Shown: positions 1 through 8,902, numbered from the stretch's first letter. The stretch is DNA of 64,000 bases from Granulicella paludicola (GCF_025685545.1 NZ_JAGSYC010000017.1:26439-90438); one strand, 5' to 3'. The notes: generated by a model from the sequence alone, not told the origin. Numbers and translations are program-made.

Positions 1-2056
1 GCGTTGCTTCCATGAGGGCAATTGCTTGCTGGGCATGATGATTAGCGAGTGCGCTGTTCGCCTCCACGAGTGGTCCAAAGTAATGCCGGGATAGTGTTCC
101 TTGAGGATACTTAGAGCGCAACGCCTGCAGATCCGCCTCCGCGGTCTTGAAGTCGCCCGCCTCTGCCAACCCCACCAGATCGTCGCCGTCCTCGGGGTCG
201 AGGGGCACGCTGCGAAAGACGCGGATGCCATTCTCTCTGTCGCCAGCCTCGATAAGATTCATGCCAATGCTTTTCGTGACAGCGTCCGCAAGTCCAGAAA
301 GACCCTGCTGACGAAGTAGAGCTGTCAATTCTTCAAGCTGGCGACGGGCATCGTCGAAGCGGCCTTCTTCGATAGCCATGTAGGCCTGTTCCATGCGGCA
401 ATACGCAGCCTCCGGGTGGGCCTCGATCCACGTTTGCTGCGTACGTAGAAGTTCAGGATCCTGGAGCAAAACAGCGATCTTAAAATAGCCAGAGCGGATA
501 CGATCTCCATCCAGCTTGTGCGCAATGGCGCTGTCGAGCGTAGCGCGCGCGCCTTGTAAATCTCCAGAGGTCATCTGTCCGAAGGCAGCATCCTCATAAA
601 GGGCCTGGTTTATCGGCATGAGCGCCAAAGCCTTCAGTCCAGAGGCCGCTGCATCGGCGTGGTGGCCAAGGTCCCGCTGCACAATATAGAGCCCATTCCA
701 TGCCTGGACGGAGTGAGGATAAAGCTCGGTCCAACTGCGGAAGTTTCTTGCAGCTGCGAAGAGATCCTGGGTGGAGTAGGTTTCGTAAAACGCGGTAATA
801 GCCAAACGAACGGGCTCGCTCGCAGTGTCTTTTACCTCGTAGGCCTTCATGACCGCTTCACGACCGTTTACAAAGTCATTGGTGGAGAGGTAGTAGACGG
901 CGAGACTGTAGCGCGCTGCGGCAAAGTTCGGATCGAGTTGGAGAGCGCTTTTCAGCAGCGTAATGGCGTCGGCAAACTTACCCTGGTTCGCAAGAAGAAG
1001 TGCCTGGGTATAGTCCTTGAGCGCCTCCAGAGACGCGGTGTTTCCTGGGAGGAGCGGCGTGTCGAAACGGGCGATGCTGCGGCGCGATTCACCCAGCTTT
1101 CGGCGGAGACTCGCAGCAATTCTGTCGATGCTGCGAGGCAAATCTTCCGGCTTGTCCGCTTCGTATTTGGCTGAGGCTACCGCTAAGCCATCGACGCAGT
1201 TACTGGCTTCCTCCGTGATAAGGAAGTGTTGCCCAACCTTCGCGATATTGCCTGACAACACACCCTGACTGTTCGTGCGCTCGCAGAGCTCGCGAGCCAT
1301 CGCCGGCGTCATGACGTCACCAGGTTTGTGCATCATCTGCGTCAAGGTTGCTTGAACGGTTGAGTCCGGAACCACCGATACATAAGGACTCTGTGCCAGA
1401 TCCATGCGGAGAGCCTGGGTCAAAGACTTATCGAGGATGGCGTCGCCTGTTGTGCCCTCTATGGGGACGAGTACGACCTGCACCGGCGCACCGCCCGACC
1501 GGTCGAGCCAATGTTCCCAGCCCAGCCAGCCAGCCGCGCAAACCGACAAGACGACGATCGATGCACCAGCGATCCAATAGATACGCCTCTTTACGGAAAG
1601 AGGGGCTAGCGGCGGTTGGGTGACGTTGCCGAACAGGAAAGCCGACTCCGGCGTGTCCATCTCTTCTTCGATGGTGATCCGGGTAACGGATTGCGTGGCT
1701 GTGACGACCGTCTGATTCGGAGTCGGCAGCTGCTCCTGAATCGCAGCTGCAAAGCGATAGCCGCGTCCAGCGACCGTCTCGATGATCTTTGTTCCGGATG
1801 TGTGCCGCGAGAGGGCTTTTCGCAACAGGAAGATGTGTTGGGTCAGGTTGCTCTCTTCGACGAACGACTCAGCCCAAAGCGTGCGCAGCAATTCGTCCTT
1901 CGACACTACCCGATCGGCATGATCTACCAGATACAGGAGCACGTCGAAGGTTTTCCGATTGAGCGGTATGGGCTCGTCACGCCAACTTAGCTGCCAGCGG
2001 GCGCGATCGATTTCATACCCCTCAAACTGGACTGAATTATTCCCTAAACGAGTCAT
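1..2056 (-). CDS. CadC-like winged-helix regulator with TPR region (3' end cut by window)
   Basis: The minus strand is open from an ATG at 2056 to the window edge, so the C-terminus is missing (at least 685 residues). Residues about 1-107 read as an OmpR/CadC-type winged-helix DNA-binding domain, including a segment rich in the usual 'LTQHIFLLRKAL' and 'GRGYRF' signatures. A linker follows, then one hydrophobic segment at about residues 157-180 that should span the inner membrane. The rest is a periplasmic region with alpha-helical TPR-like repeats. Proteins of this layout are common in Acidobacteria as one-component membrane regulators; ligand and target genes are unknown. This start gives the complete winged helix. 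The translation was read by hand, so exact residue numbers are approximate. Confidence 0.8.
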   Translation of the reverse strand, partial: MTRLGNNSVQFEGYEIDRARWQLSWRDEPIPLNRKTFDVLLYLVDHADRVVSKDELLRTLWAESFVEESNLTQHIFLLRKALSRHTSGTKIIETVAGRGYRFAAAIQEQLPTPNQTVVTATQSVTRITIEEEMDTPESAFLFGNVTQPPLAPLSVKRRIYWIAGASIVVLSVCAAGWLGWEHWLDRSGGAPVQVVLVPIEGTTGDAILDKSLTQALRMDLAQSPYVSVVPDSTVQATLTQMMHKPGDVMTPAMARELCERTNSQGVLSGNIAKVGQHFLITEEASNCVDGLAVASAKYEADKPEDLPRSIDRIAASLRRKLGESRRSIARFDTPLLPGNTASLEALKDYTQALLLANQGKFADAITLLKSALQLDPNFAAARYSLAVYYLSTNDFVNGREAVMKAYEVKDTASEPVRLAITAFYETYSTQDLFAAARNFRSWTELYPHSVQAWNGLYIVQRDLGHHADAAASGLKALALMPINQALYEDAAFGQMTSGDLQGARATLDSAIAHKLDGDRIRSGYFKIAVLLQDPELLRTQQTWIEAHPEAAYCRMEQAYMAIEEGRFDDARRQLEELTALLRQQGLSGLADAVTKSIGMNLIEAGDRENGIRVFRSVPLDPEDGDDLVGLAEAGDFKTAEADLQALRSKYPQGTLSRHYFGPLVEANSALANHHAQQAIALMEAT

Positions 2057-2361
2057 GAGCAGACTGAGCGTTCACAGTGTGGCGATGATCCGGAGTTTCA
2101 AGGCGCCGTGGTGGACGCCTTGGAAAATTCGCCGAACTGAGCGAAGCGTATTTATATCGTTCGTGGAACCCGACACAGCCAGTATAGCAATGCCAAATCT
2201 GCACGATCGAAACCCGGATTCCTGCTTGACCAATCGATACTCTCTGCTGGGTTGTGTGTAGAAGCGAGGTCTACGTTGACCTTGACAGGCCAAGCCACTC
2301 TTCCGGCGTTATTCGGAAGGCTTATATCAGGTGGGTACTCATAAATGGGATGGGAGCTGGA
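2057..2361. other. Intergenic stretch upstream of the CadC-like gene
   Basis: This 305-base stretch should contain the promoter of the minus-strand regulator that starts at 2056. I see no convincing gene, tRNA or repeat in it. A short minus-strand open frame covering 2072-2293 has no recognisable composition or ribosome-binding site and was not called. Confidence 0.4.
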
Positions 2362-2703
2362 CTAACGAGTCTCTCCCTTTTTGCCAGCAGATATTGAAGT
2401 CACTGGTTTCGCAGTGCACCTGCAACCGGGCTCGGACCCAGGCCAGGATCTCTTGGCGTCGACCAGCAGACCTAGCCTGATGTCGTATTGCCTTCCACTG
2501 GCCAAGCGATGAGCCGCGTCGCGCCTCCGATCTGCCGTGGAGGCATGCTGCGGATCTTCCATGCAGGGGGCGTCGCCATGCATCCAGATAGCGTGGTTCG
2601 TGCCAACAAGCGACTGCTTACCCTGTGACTCTAGGATCTCTTTTGTTTTCGGTGTGCGTTGAAACCAAGCCATGGTGTTTCCCTGAATCTCTCTTCTGTT
2701 CAT
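2362..2703 (-). CDS. Hypothetical protein, possible phage Mu F-like C-terminal remnant
   Basis: This is an open frame of 113 codons, with an alternative ATG at 2673. The C-terminal half contains a tryptophan/histidine segment (WMHGDAP) and, about 45 residues later, a cysteine cluster (GCRCTAKPV). That spacing and cluster resemble the C-terminal cysteine motif of Mu F-like head-morphogenesis proteins as I remember the family. The protein is far shorter than those proteins. If the resemblance is real, this is a leftover tail rather than a working capsid gene. It may also be an unrelated small protein or a non-coding frame. No phage genes lie beside it. Confidence 0.3.
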   Translation of the reverse strand: MNRREIQGNTMAWFQRTPKTKEILESQGKQSLVGTNHAIWMHGDAPCMEDPQHASTADRRRDAAHRLASGRQYDIRLGLLVDAKRSWPGSEPGCRCTAKPVTSISAGKKGETR

Positions 2704-2738
2704 TCTTTCACTGCAAGCCGTAATGACCTAACCGCCGT

Positions 2739-3935
2739 TCATGCTCGTCTCCTGGTTTGGCCTGAGGGTGCCCGTACGGCTTTGTCTTCACTGAGTAGCC
2801 CCGCATGCCGCCCCATGGGGACCGAACCTTCACCTTCGACGCCGGGGTTCACCATATCCGGGTCAGAGAAGCAAACCCTGAAGACCGTGCCGTTAGAGCG
2901 TGACCGTATGGAGCTATAAACCTTTACGGAGCCGCCGTACTTCGCGACAAGCTGATATGTGACCCATAAACCAAGCCCGGTGCCGGCCTCTCCCTTGGTG
3001 GTGAAAAGCAGTTCTCCAAGGCGACCGATGGCCTCGCGAGAGATGCCGTTCCCGCGATCGGCCACAGTGACGGTGATCTTGCACCTTTTTGCATCACGGA
3101 TACGGACGATGAGCTGTCCACCGCTCGGCATGGCGTCGATGGCATTGGCGATCAGGTTGGAGAAAGCCTGGCGCACTTCGCCTGGGTAAGCGAGAAGGGT
3201 TTGTGAGGATCGATACTGCCGAATCACCTCAATATGCCGCATGAGGAGGCGAGTCTTATACAGAACCAGAATGTTTTCCATCACCTCGGAGGGAAGAACC
3301 TCCCGTACGGTCTTCGAGTCCCGGTGATAGTGCAGCATCTGCTTGGTGATCTCACCGACGTGATGCAACTCTTCCTCCGCCATGCGGAAGCATTTGCGCG
3401 TCTCCTCTTCATCCGAAAGGTTGCGTTGACCGATATAGAGAAGGTTCGAGATTGCCTCTAAAGGATTGTTGATCTCATGGGCAATTGATCCCAGCAACCG
3501 CCCCACCGCGATGCTCTTCTGGCACGAGAGCAAGAGCCCTCTGGCCTGGGCCAGTTCGTCTTGAAGCCCCTTACGCTCCCGTGCGGTCTGCACGGCTCGC
3601 ATCGAGGAGATTGGCAGCCGGTTCATCTCCTCCGGAGTAATCACATCCCAGACAGCCAAACCATGGTCCCGAACGAGACTCGCCCTTTCGCCTTCCGAGG
3701 CGAGAAGAATGATTTGAACCTCGGGATGGGTATCGCCAAGGATGCAGAGTGTGTCTTGGGACAGATCCGAGGCTGAACAAAGAAGCAGGTCTACATCCCC
3801 GCTCTCGATCTCCCGGAGCATGTCCTCGAAGGTTGCGATGTGAACGAGAGTGATATCGGCATATCGCCCGAGGGCGTTCTTGGCGGAGAGCGATCGCTCA
3901 CTCTGAGCTTCGAGTTGAACGATCTTCATCTTCAT
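2739..3935 (-). CDS. Sensor histidine kinase with N-terminal receiver-like domain
   Basis: A cytoplasmic two-component kinase of 398 residues. Residues 1-110 have a receiver-like alternation of strands and helices but no clear phosphoacceptor Asp. A helical linker follows, then the HisKA dimerisation motif with the phosphorylated His at about 153 (AHEINNPL). The ATPase domain shows the N box at about 261 (NLIANAIDAM), the G1 box at 293-298 (DRGNGI) and the G2 box at 318-323 (GTGLGL). There are no transmembrane segments, so input is probably cytoplasmic or through the degenerate receiver. Its 5' end overlaps the end of the upstream receiver gene by about 38 bases, which suggests co-transcription and coupled translation. 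An ATG two codons in (3929) is an alternative start. Confidence 0.88.
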   Translation of the reverse strand: MKMKIVQLEAQSERSLSAKNALGRYADITLVHIATFEDMLREIESGDVDLLLCSASDLSQDTLCILGDTHPEVQIILLASEGERASLVRDHGLAVWDVITPEEMNRLPISSMRAVQTARERKGLQDELAQARGLLLSCQKSIAVGRLLGSIAHEINNPLEAISNLLYIGQRNLSDEEETRKCFRMAEEELHHVGEITKQMLHYHRDSKTVREVLPSEVMENILVLYKTRLLMRHIEVIRQYRSSQTLLAYPGEVRQAFSNLIANAIDAMPSGGQLIVRIRDAKRCKITVTVADRGNGISREAIGRLGELLFTTKGEAGTGLGLWVTYQLVAKYGGSVKVYSSIRSRSNGTVFRVCFSDPDMVNPGVEGEGSVPMGRHAGLLSEDKAVRAPSGQTRRRA

Positions 3936-4323
3936 GGAGCTGTTTCCCTTCCCAAAGATCTACGTCTAAGCGTCCATCCAGGAATTCGTTCAATTCCACC
4001 AAAATCCTGCGCGGCCCGGATCGATAGATCACCCGGTCCGCGAGCGTATGAGATGGGATGTCAAGTTCAGGGCTGACGAGCATCGCAACGCACTCGGAAG
4101 GGCGGAGGGTTTTCACAATACCGCAAAGCTTTTCGCCTTGTGCCAAGCCTACGTTGGTCGCATCGATCAAGACCAGATCTGCGGGATCCTTCAGCGTCTC
4201 GCGTACGGCCTCTTCCGAGCCACATGCAGTGAAGACAATGGCTCCGCTATCTTCGAGGAGCATGCGGCGCGTTTCGATCAAAACCCTGTCGTCATTGATG
4301 ACCAGAATGCGAGGTTTGTTCAT
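3898..4323 (-). CDS. Receiver-domain protein with degenerate phosphorylation site
   Basis: A single receiver domain of 141 residues without a DNA-binding output domain. The acidic pair near the N-terminus is present (NDDR, about residues 9-12) and the likely phosphoacceptor Asp lies in VLIDATN near residue 55. The conserved Lys that normally follows beta-5 is not seen; the region reads VIYRSGP. Phosphorylation or signalling may therefore be altered. It overlaps the downstream histidine kinase, so the two probably act together as a small two-component module. The output partner is not visible here. Confidence 0.78.
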   Translation of the reverse strand: MNKPRILVINDDRVLIETRRMLLEDSGAIVFTACGSEEAVRETLKDPADLVLIDATNVGLAQGEKLCGIVKTLRPSECVAMLVSPELDIPSHTLADRVIYRSGPRRILVELNEFLDGRLDVDLWEGKQLHEDEDRSTRSSE

Positions 4324-4452
4324 GAGTGTCTCAAGCGTTTGGATGCAAGACCGGACGACGAAGCTGCATGACGATGAGGTCGAAACCGACGGGGTATCTC
4401 AATCGAATACGTTGCGCGAACTTTCTTCTCCTTTCCCTGCTTAACGCCGTAC

Positions 4453-4617
4453 CTAGCGGGCAGGGATCGCCAGACGCCCTTCGTCGATCAATACGACGAG
4501 ATGTTCGGCCACGAAGAGCAGATCGCGTTTCATCAGCCTCACCGGAACGGCCTCACCGATGGCGGAGAGGACGCGGATACCGGTAGCATCCAGGGCGACT
4601 CTCGGCTGTGAAAGCAT
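4453..4617 (-). pseudogene. ParB-like fragment
   Basis: An open frame of 54 codons (extendable to a TAA at 4660-4662 but with no earlier ATG) contains the run LMKRDLLFVAEHL followed by LIDEGRLAIPAR. To my recollection this matches the middle of ParB/RepB-like partition proteins found in Acidobacteria and on plasmids. No N-terminal ParB nuclease or helix-turn-helix part is adjacent, and the frame stops soon after. I read it as a leftover fragment. A second fragment of the same kind of protein may lie at 6441-6845 on the same strand. Confidence 0.4.
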
Positions 4618-4662
4618 GGACCGGATGGCCCGGATGCGTGTTTCTACCCGGAGCGGATCTTA

Positions 4663-4922
4663 GACAGGTGGGCGTCTCCACAGTGACTTCCCACAAAACA
4701 GAAGATTGGGAATACGACGTCGACAGACGGCATGCGAGATGCAGGCACCGTCCGCATAGCGCTTGATACCTCTGATATGAACGCCGGTTGACCCGGGAAG
4801 GCAGGCGATGTAGCTCGTGTTCTCCGGCCCCGGGCAAAATCAGACAATGGAAATGACAGAGTGTGGAAAGCATGAAAAACCATGATTGGTCTCTCCTTGG
4901 CGGCAAGTCTGGACAGTTGCTC
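4663..4922. other. Stretch without a recognised gene
   Basis: Between the ParB-like fragment and the TonB-receptor remnant I see only short overlapping minus-strand frames with arginine-rich, low-quality translations. None has a family signature or a convincing ribosome-binding site. The region probably represents rearranged DNA. Confidence 0.35.
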
Positions 4923-6092
4923 TCAATAAGCCGCTTTCAGAGAGAACTGTATCTGCCGTGAACTTCCTGCGGTGCGGTTGATAAGACCAAAGCCAGAACC
5001 TAGGATCGTGTTCGAAGGAAGCCCCATATTCACTACGTTAAAGATGTTGAAGAATTCAGCGCGAAACTGCACGTTCATCAGTTCGCTGACGGATCTACGT
5101 TTACCAAAAGGAGTATCTTTCACAAGCGATAGGTCGAAGTCGTAAAAGGCGGCCCCGCGGAAGGTGTTACGACCGAGAGTACCAAAGCGACCTTGGTTTG
5201 GGCCCGTTCCACCCGGAATGTTAACGGGGATCGAGAAAAAGGAAGCATTGCTATCGCCTCGGCCAAAGTAATCTTCACGCCTTTTGCGAGCCGTAGAGAG
5301 AGAGAGGGCGCTGAAATCTGGTCAGGCCGGTCGGCATTTGAAGAACCCGCCCCGGTCTGCTGGATGCCAGAGTAAACCGTGAACGGGGGGCCGCTACTAA
5401 TAGTTGAAACGTTGACTAACTGCCACCCATCTGTGACCTTGCGGTTGAACCACCTGAGAGACTTCATGCGCCCAAAGGGAGCTCTTGCGCAAGACTCACC
5501 GTGAAGGTGTGCGTAATGTCAAAGGTCGAAGGTCCCCGCTCCGGATGGGTGTCGAACGGGTTCTGCGGCGCAGCCTGTGAGATGGCTCCAACACTGCTAG
5601 TCGCCGACGTTCCCGCAACGGTGCTCGTGTCGTCAATGGATTTGGACCAGGTATAGCTGGCCTGGATGCCTGGTCCCCCATGACCGGTTTGCCCGGCTGC
5701 CGAACGCTGTAGGGAGTGGTAGCTGGAGTGGGAGTTCGCGGTAATCTCTGTCTCGGTGCCAAAACCACCAATGGCTGTGCCCGCCGCGTTGAAGCGTGTG
5801 AAGTTTGCGAAAGCGGGGGTTGCCCCCGGGTAAGCGTTCGGAAAGCTTACTCTCGAGAGTTTGTAGGCGGATGTTCCAACGTAACCGACTGAGGTGGTGA
5901 GGCCGCCCAGTGTGCGTTCGAGACCTAAGCTCCAAGTTCCCAGCATCGCGTTTCCGAAGTTGCGATCGATGGCCTGAACGTTCTGAGGAGCCGACTGGCC
6001 GGAAAGCGTGTCCAGATCTCGCTCCAGTCGATCGATATCGAGGACAGTATTGGCGGGCACGTCCTTCGTCTTGCCGGAAGCGAAGAATTATC
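4923..6092 (-). pseudogene. Oar-like TonB-dependent receptor, C-terminal part, frameshifted
   Basis: Three consecutive minus-strand frames rebuild the C-terminal beta-barrel of an Oar-type TonB-dependent receptor. The first (about 6090-5464) carries SYTWSKSIDD and the phrase FDITHTFTVS. The second (5467 to about 5300) carries NRKVTDGWQL and FTVYSGIQQTG. The third carries DYFGRGDSN, then VQFRAEFFNIFN and the aromatic end LKAAY at 4923. The first break is at a run of three Gs near 5466, where one extra G restores the frame. The second lies in a CT dinucleotide tract at 5295-5306; five repeats instead of six would restore it. A TAA just upstream of about 6092 removes the plug and N-terminal region, so the gene is dead regardless of the two shifts. 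Confidence 0.8.
5295..5306. repeat. (AG)6 dinucleotide tract at a frameshift
   Basis: Six AG units on the plus strand (CT on the coding minus strand) lie exactly where the reading frame of the TonB-receptor remnant changes. Removing one unit joins APSLS to TARKRREDYFGRGD in one continuous frame. This is direct sequence evidence for slipped-strand expansion. Whether it ever served phase variation cannot be told here. Confidence 0.75.
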
Positions 6093-6411
6093 GCCTAGAA
6101 ATCGATTCCATGGTTGATGGTCAGGTCCGTCGAACAATCCTGGGGAGTGTAACGACATTCATCTAGCGTCTCCCATCCTGGATGGGCGGTTTGCACACGG
6201 TTTGGCTTGATCGCAGCTCCCGAGACAACGGCCTTATCGGAAGGTTCGCTGCGTAGTTGCCGAAAATGCGGTCGGTGTTTCCCTGCCAGATTGAGTGTCC
6301 CATCGGCCAAAGCACCTGAGAATTGGTTTCGGTTCAGGGAGGGGTGCAGGGGGAGGAACGGCCTCTGCCGCTCCCGGGACAGCGGTACGGTAACCATCCA
6401 ATACGGAAAAT
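6093..6411. other. Degenerate stretch between remnants
   Basis: No intact gene is visible. One minus-strand translation contains KAVVSGAAIKPNRVQTA, which faintly recalls the carboxypeptidase-regulatory-like repeat at the N-terminus of Oar-type receptors. This could be a scrambled piece of the same receptor. The match is weak and short. Confidence 0.25.
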
Positions 6412-6433
6412 GCGGGAGCCTTCGGGCTCCCGC
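6412..6433 (-). terminator. Intrinsic terminator of the lysine-rich gene
   Basis: A perfect 9-bp stem (GCGGGAGCC / GGCTCCCGC) with a 4-base loop lies just after the stop of the minus-strand gene at 6441-6845. On that strand it is followed by a short T-rich stretch (ATTTT). Confidence 0.75.
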
Positions 6434-6440
6434 TCTTCTG

Positions 6441-6845
6441 TTAAGCAGCAACGTTCTTCTTAGTAGCCGTCTTCGCCGTTGCCGACTTGATGGGCGTATG
6501 TGGTTTGCGAGTCGACTTCGCGGACTTGCTGGCTGCTTTCTTGCTCGTCTTCTTCTTATCTGTCGGAGGGAAAAAGACTTTCTCCGCCTCGGTGAGCAGG
6601 GCAATTTCGTTCTCGCGAGGGATAGATGCATGCCCTGTGAAGGCGAGCCGAAGAGCGAAGCCTGTCAGCTTGTCGTCTGCGAGACTGGCGATGGTTGCCG
6701 CCAGAACTTCCTCATCGGTTCGCTGGTCATTCTCGTCCTCATCACGGTAGAACTCCGCGATGGCATCCAGCAGATCGTATGGATCGAGAGGGATGAGAGC
6801 GAGAAGGAAGGAACGCCACTGTGCAGCGGTGAAGCTAGATGGCAT
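6441..6845 (-). CDS. Lysine-rich tailed protein, possible ParB-family C-terminal domain
   Basis: A 134-residue protein. Residues 1-90 are acidic and helical and include LTGFALRLAFTGH and IPRENEIALLTEAEKVF. The last 45 residues are a Lys/Ala/Thr tail like histone H1, which could bind nucleic acid. From memory, ParB/RepB-like proteins of Acidobacteria end with a similar helical block and lysine-rich tail, so this may be a detached C-terminal domain of such a protein. A ParB-like fragment lies 1.8 kb downstream on the same strand. The gene ends at a clean terminator, so it may still be expressed. Function unknown. Confidence 0.55.
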   Translation of the reverse strand: MPSSFTAAQWRSFLLALIPLDPYDLLDAIAEFYRDEDENDQRTDEEVLAATIASLADDKLTGFALRLAFTGHASIPRENEIALLTEAEKVFFPPTDKKKTSKKAASKSAKSTRKPHTPIKSATAKTATKKNVAA

Positions 6846-6864
6846 CTTTCGGCGCCGCGTTTGG

Positions 6865-7134
6865 TTACAGTCCGCTAAACAAGTCTGCGAGACTTACCTT
6901 CATTCCAAGCGCAATCACTTCAAGCATGTGAAGTGAGATCGACTTTTTACCACGTTCGACGTCAGATATGAAACTGCGATCGATGCCGAAATCTACAGCC
7001 ATACGTAGTTGAGTCATATTGTGAGCTCGCCTGAGTTCACGAAGTCGCAAACCGAATCGTGAGCTAATGTCACGCGGGAGAGTGTCGACTTGGGCAGCTA
7101 CGGGAACCAAAGGTAAAGACTGCGTTGACGCCAT
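6865..7134 (-). CDS. XRE-family helix-turn-helix regulator
   Basis: The ATG at 7134 (MASTQSLPLV) gives an 89-residue protein; an upstream ATG at 7245 would add a stretch of unlikely composition. Residues about 25-85 form an XRE/Cro-type helix-turn-helix: RLRELRRAHNMTQ, then the recognition helix in DFGIDRSFISDVERGKKS, then a helix ending LADLFSGL. Such small proteins act as DNA-binding repressors or antitoxin-like regulators. It lies 20 bases upstream of the lysine-rich gene on the same strand, so the two may form an operon. No toxin partner is recognisable. Confidence 0.85.
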   Translation of the reverse strand: MASTQSLPLVPVAAQVDTLPRDISSRFGLRLRELRRAHNMTQLRMAVDFGIDRSFISDVERGKKSISLHMLEVIALGMKVSLADLFSGL

Positions 7135-7249
7135 TGTGAAACTAGTGCGGTGCTCCACTGAGTTGAACCGGCGAGTGAATGACGGGGCAGAGTGGCGAAA
7201 ATTTGTTACGTGAGTTGGCGCGAGAGCACCATAACAGTTGTGCATTTGG

Positions 7250-7599
7250 ACGAACTCCGGGTGGGTTGTGGTTTGATCAAGCTCGACAATCTACCTTGCC
7301 ATCCGGCAATGGTCGCTGCCACCTTTACTACTTTGGTACCTGATCTACTGATTGATACGTCAGGTAATGATCAGAAGATTGCAAAAACACGCTCGTCTTT
7401 GAATATCCTACATATACAACTAATTAACTGCGGATGTTGCGAAGCAACTAGCGTTCAAAGTCTCCAAGCACCGATTACGAAGGCATTAAGTCGGGTCGGT
7501 AGAACGGCAAGCGTAAGACCCGTTAAACAGAATATTCGCTTTCTCTTTGCTTACACTTCTCACAGGGGTAGCGAGCGATCCTACACACGCTAGCAGAGG
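7250..7599. other. Non-coding stretch upstream of the XRE gene
   Basis: The stretch is more AT-rich than its surroundings between about 7320 and 7440. It should hold the promoter of the minus-strand XRE gene. I found no gene, tRNA or strong hairpin. Confidence 0.35.
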
Positions 7600-7946
7600 A
7601 TGGCAGGAAAGATCTGCTACTGGTGCAAGCGTCCGTTTGACAACGCACCGTGGCAGTGTGGGGGACCAGCCGGTGAAAACTGCCATCCTCGCCCGATCAC
7701 AAGGTGTACGTGGCGTTCTTCCAGCGCTCAGAGGGCTGGGTCTATCACTTCCTAAAGGCAAACGTTCAGACATCCGTCGGTCGGATTCGCGCCTGCAGTA
7801 GCGCAGACCTGCTTAGGGACCTCATCGACCGAACACCAACGAAGCTGGGCCTCTCAGCTAAGCAATCGGTAGAGAGTGCTTTCAGGAATGGACGTGATGG
7901 ACTCTGGCTGGAGTTGACCCAGGAACGATATGGCAAACTGAAATGA
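7600..7946 (+). pseudogene. Small CxxC zinc-finger-like protein, frameshifted
   Basis: An ATG at 7600 starts MAGKICYWCKRPFD, which has a CxxC pair, followed by two more Cys (WQCGG and ENCHP). That frame then closes at 7758. Near 7690 the neighbouring frame takes over smoothly with DHKVYVAFFQRSEGWVYHF and runs to a stop at 7946 (end ELTQERYGKLK). The two halves together would make a protein of about 115 residues. One base change near 7680-7700 separates them. It is either a recently broken gene or two unrelated frames. The downstream part alone could start at GTG 7704. Family not recognised. Confidence 0.4.
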
Positions 7947-8131
7947 GCTCAGGCCTGATCCGTCGGGGGCGCAACCATCACATCCAAGGGGTTGCAGCGG
8001 TGGTTAGATTGAGCTTGTTCTAGCGTTTGCGTGAGATCAGATGTGATGCGGATCTTGCAGACTTTGCAGATCGACTCGTCAATTCGACCTACCACACGTT
8101 CAACTCTCGACATGTTCGAATCATAGACTCT

Positions 8132-8311
8132 TTATTCGGTACCTTTGTCGTCTGTCGAAGGCACCTTAGGAGCTGGACGCCTTTGACCTGCGAAGGTCGT
8201 GAGAAGATCGTCGGCGGAGATGAGCAGATAACTGCCATCAGAAAAGTGCACGACAAACTCGTGCCCAGACAGCGTCTCCAACCGCGTAATTGTTAGGTGT
8301 CGGTGGGGCAT
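8132..8311 (-). CDS. Small hypothetical protein (59 aa)
   Basis: The minus strand encodes 59 residues beginning MPHRHLTITRLE and containing HEFVVHFSDGSYLLISADDLL. The beta-strand-like, then acidic, composition looks like real protein and resembles other short acidobacterial proteins with a 'VVxFSDGxY' core. No strong ribosome-binding site is seen upstream. Function unknown. The overlapping plus-strand open frame has a much less protein-like composition. Confidence 0.5.
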   Translation of the reverse strand: MPHRHLTITRLETLSGHEFVVHFSDGSYLLISADDLLTTFAGQRRPAPKVPSTDDKGTE

Positions 8312-8422
8312 ACGATAAAAGACGACGTGCCGTCCAGGGAAGACTCAGAAACGCGGCTTACATAGTGAGATGATCAGATCCCGCAGAATGAAGAGTCCAT
8401 CTTGTGCGATAGACTTCTACCC

Positions 8423-8487
8423 ATGTGCGGACGGTACGCCACCGGACGACAGAAGCAGCAGATAGCTGAGGCCTTCCAGGCTGGGAA
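8423..8487 (+). pseudogene. N-terminal remnant of a second SRAP (YedK-like) gene
   Basis: The translation from ATG 8423 reads MCGRYATGRQKQQIAEAF, then QAGKI, and then loses all similarity. The intact SRAP protein encoded at 10430-11182 begins MCGRYATRRHKQEIAEVF, then HVGKI, so the two are clearly homologous. Only the first 22 or so codons remain, including catalytic Cys2. The rest has been replaced by unrelated sequence. Confidence 0.75.
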
Positions 8488-8490
8488 GAT

Positions 8491-8902
8491 CTCTATGGTC
8501 ACGGGATACTGGCGCGGTCATTGGAGTGATAGCGAAGTGCGACGGCAGCTACAGGGCAGATGGCCTCACACCAGGGCGTTCCGCGATCGTAGAAGGCGGT
8601 CCGCATCATGCCACTCGCAAACTCGGGGTGGAAGCAGGAAAAGAAGCGCACGTAGACCTCGGAGCACCCACAACTGAGTCAATCCAGGCTTGCGAAGCGA
8701 AAATGATTCTGGCAATAGGCTCGTGGAGGGAGATGAATGTGTCTCCCTCCTCGGTTGCTTACGAGATCAAGACATGGCTTCGTAACGAAAGTTGGCTTCT
8801 CGGAAGTAATCCCTAGTGTTTCTCAACTGTGGTGAGATCAAGCCAATGCACTCACTAGGTGTCCCGGATCTTCTTGACAATCGAAACTCCTTGAAAACGG
8901 CG
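8491..8902. other. Stretch without a supported gene
   Basis: A plus-strand frame at 8526-8816 (96 codons) is open, but its composition is unremarkable and it starts inside DNA that continues from the SRAP remnant. No family is recognisable and I do not call it a gene. Confidence 0.3.

Noticed and set aside
6207..6878. A 223-codon plus-strand open frame.
   Set aside because: It lies opposite the lysine-rich gene and XRE gene, has a Leu/Ser/Arg-rich translation typical of antisense frames, and no ribosome-binding site.
8526..8816. Plus-strand frame of 96 codons after the SRAP stump.
   Set aside because: No family pattern, no ribosome-binding site, and it begins in replaced sequence.
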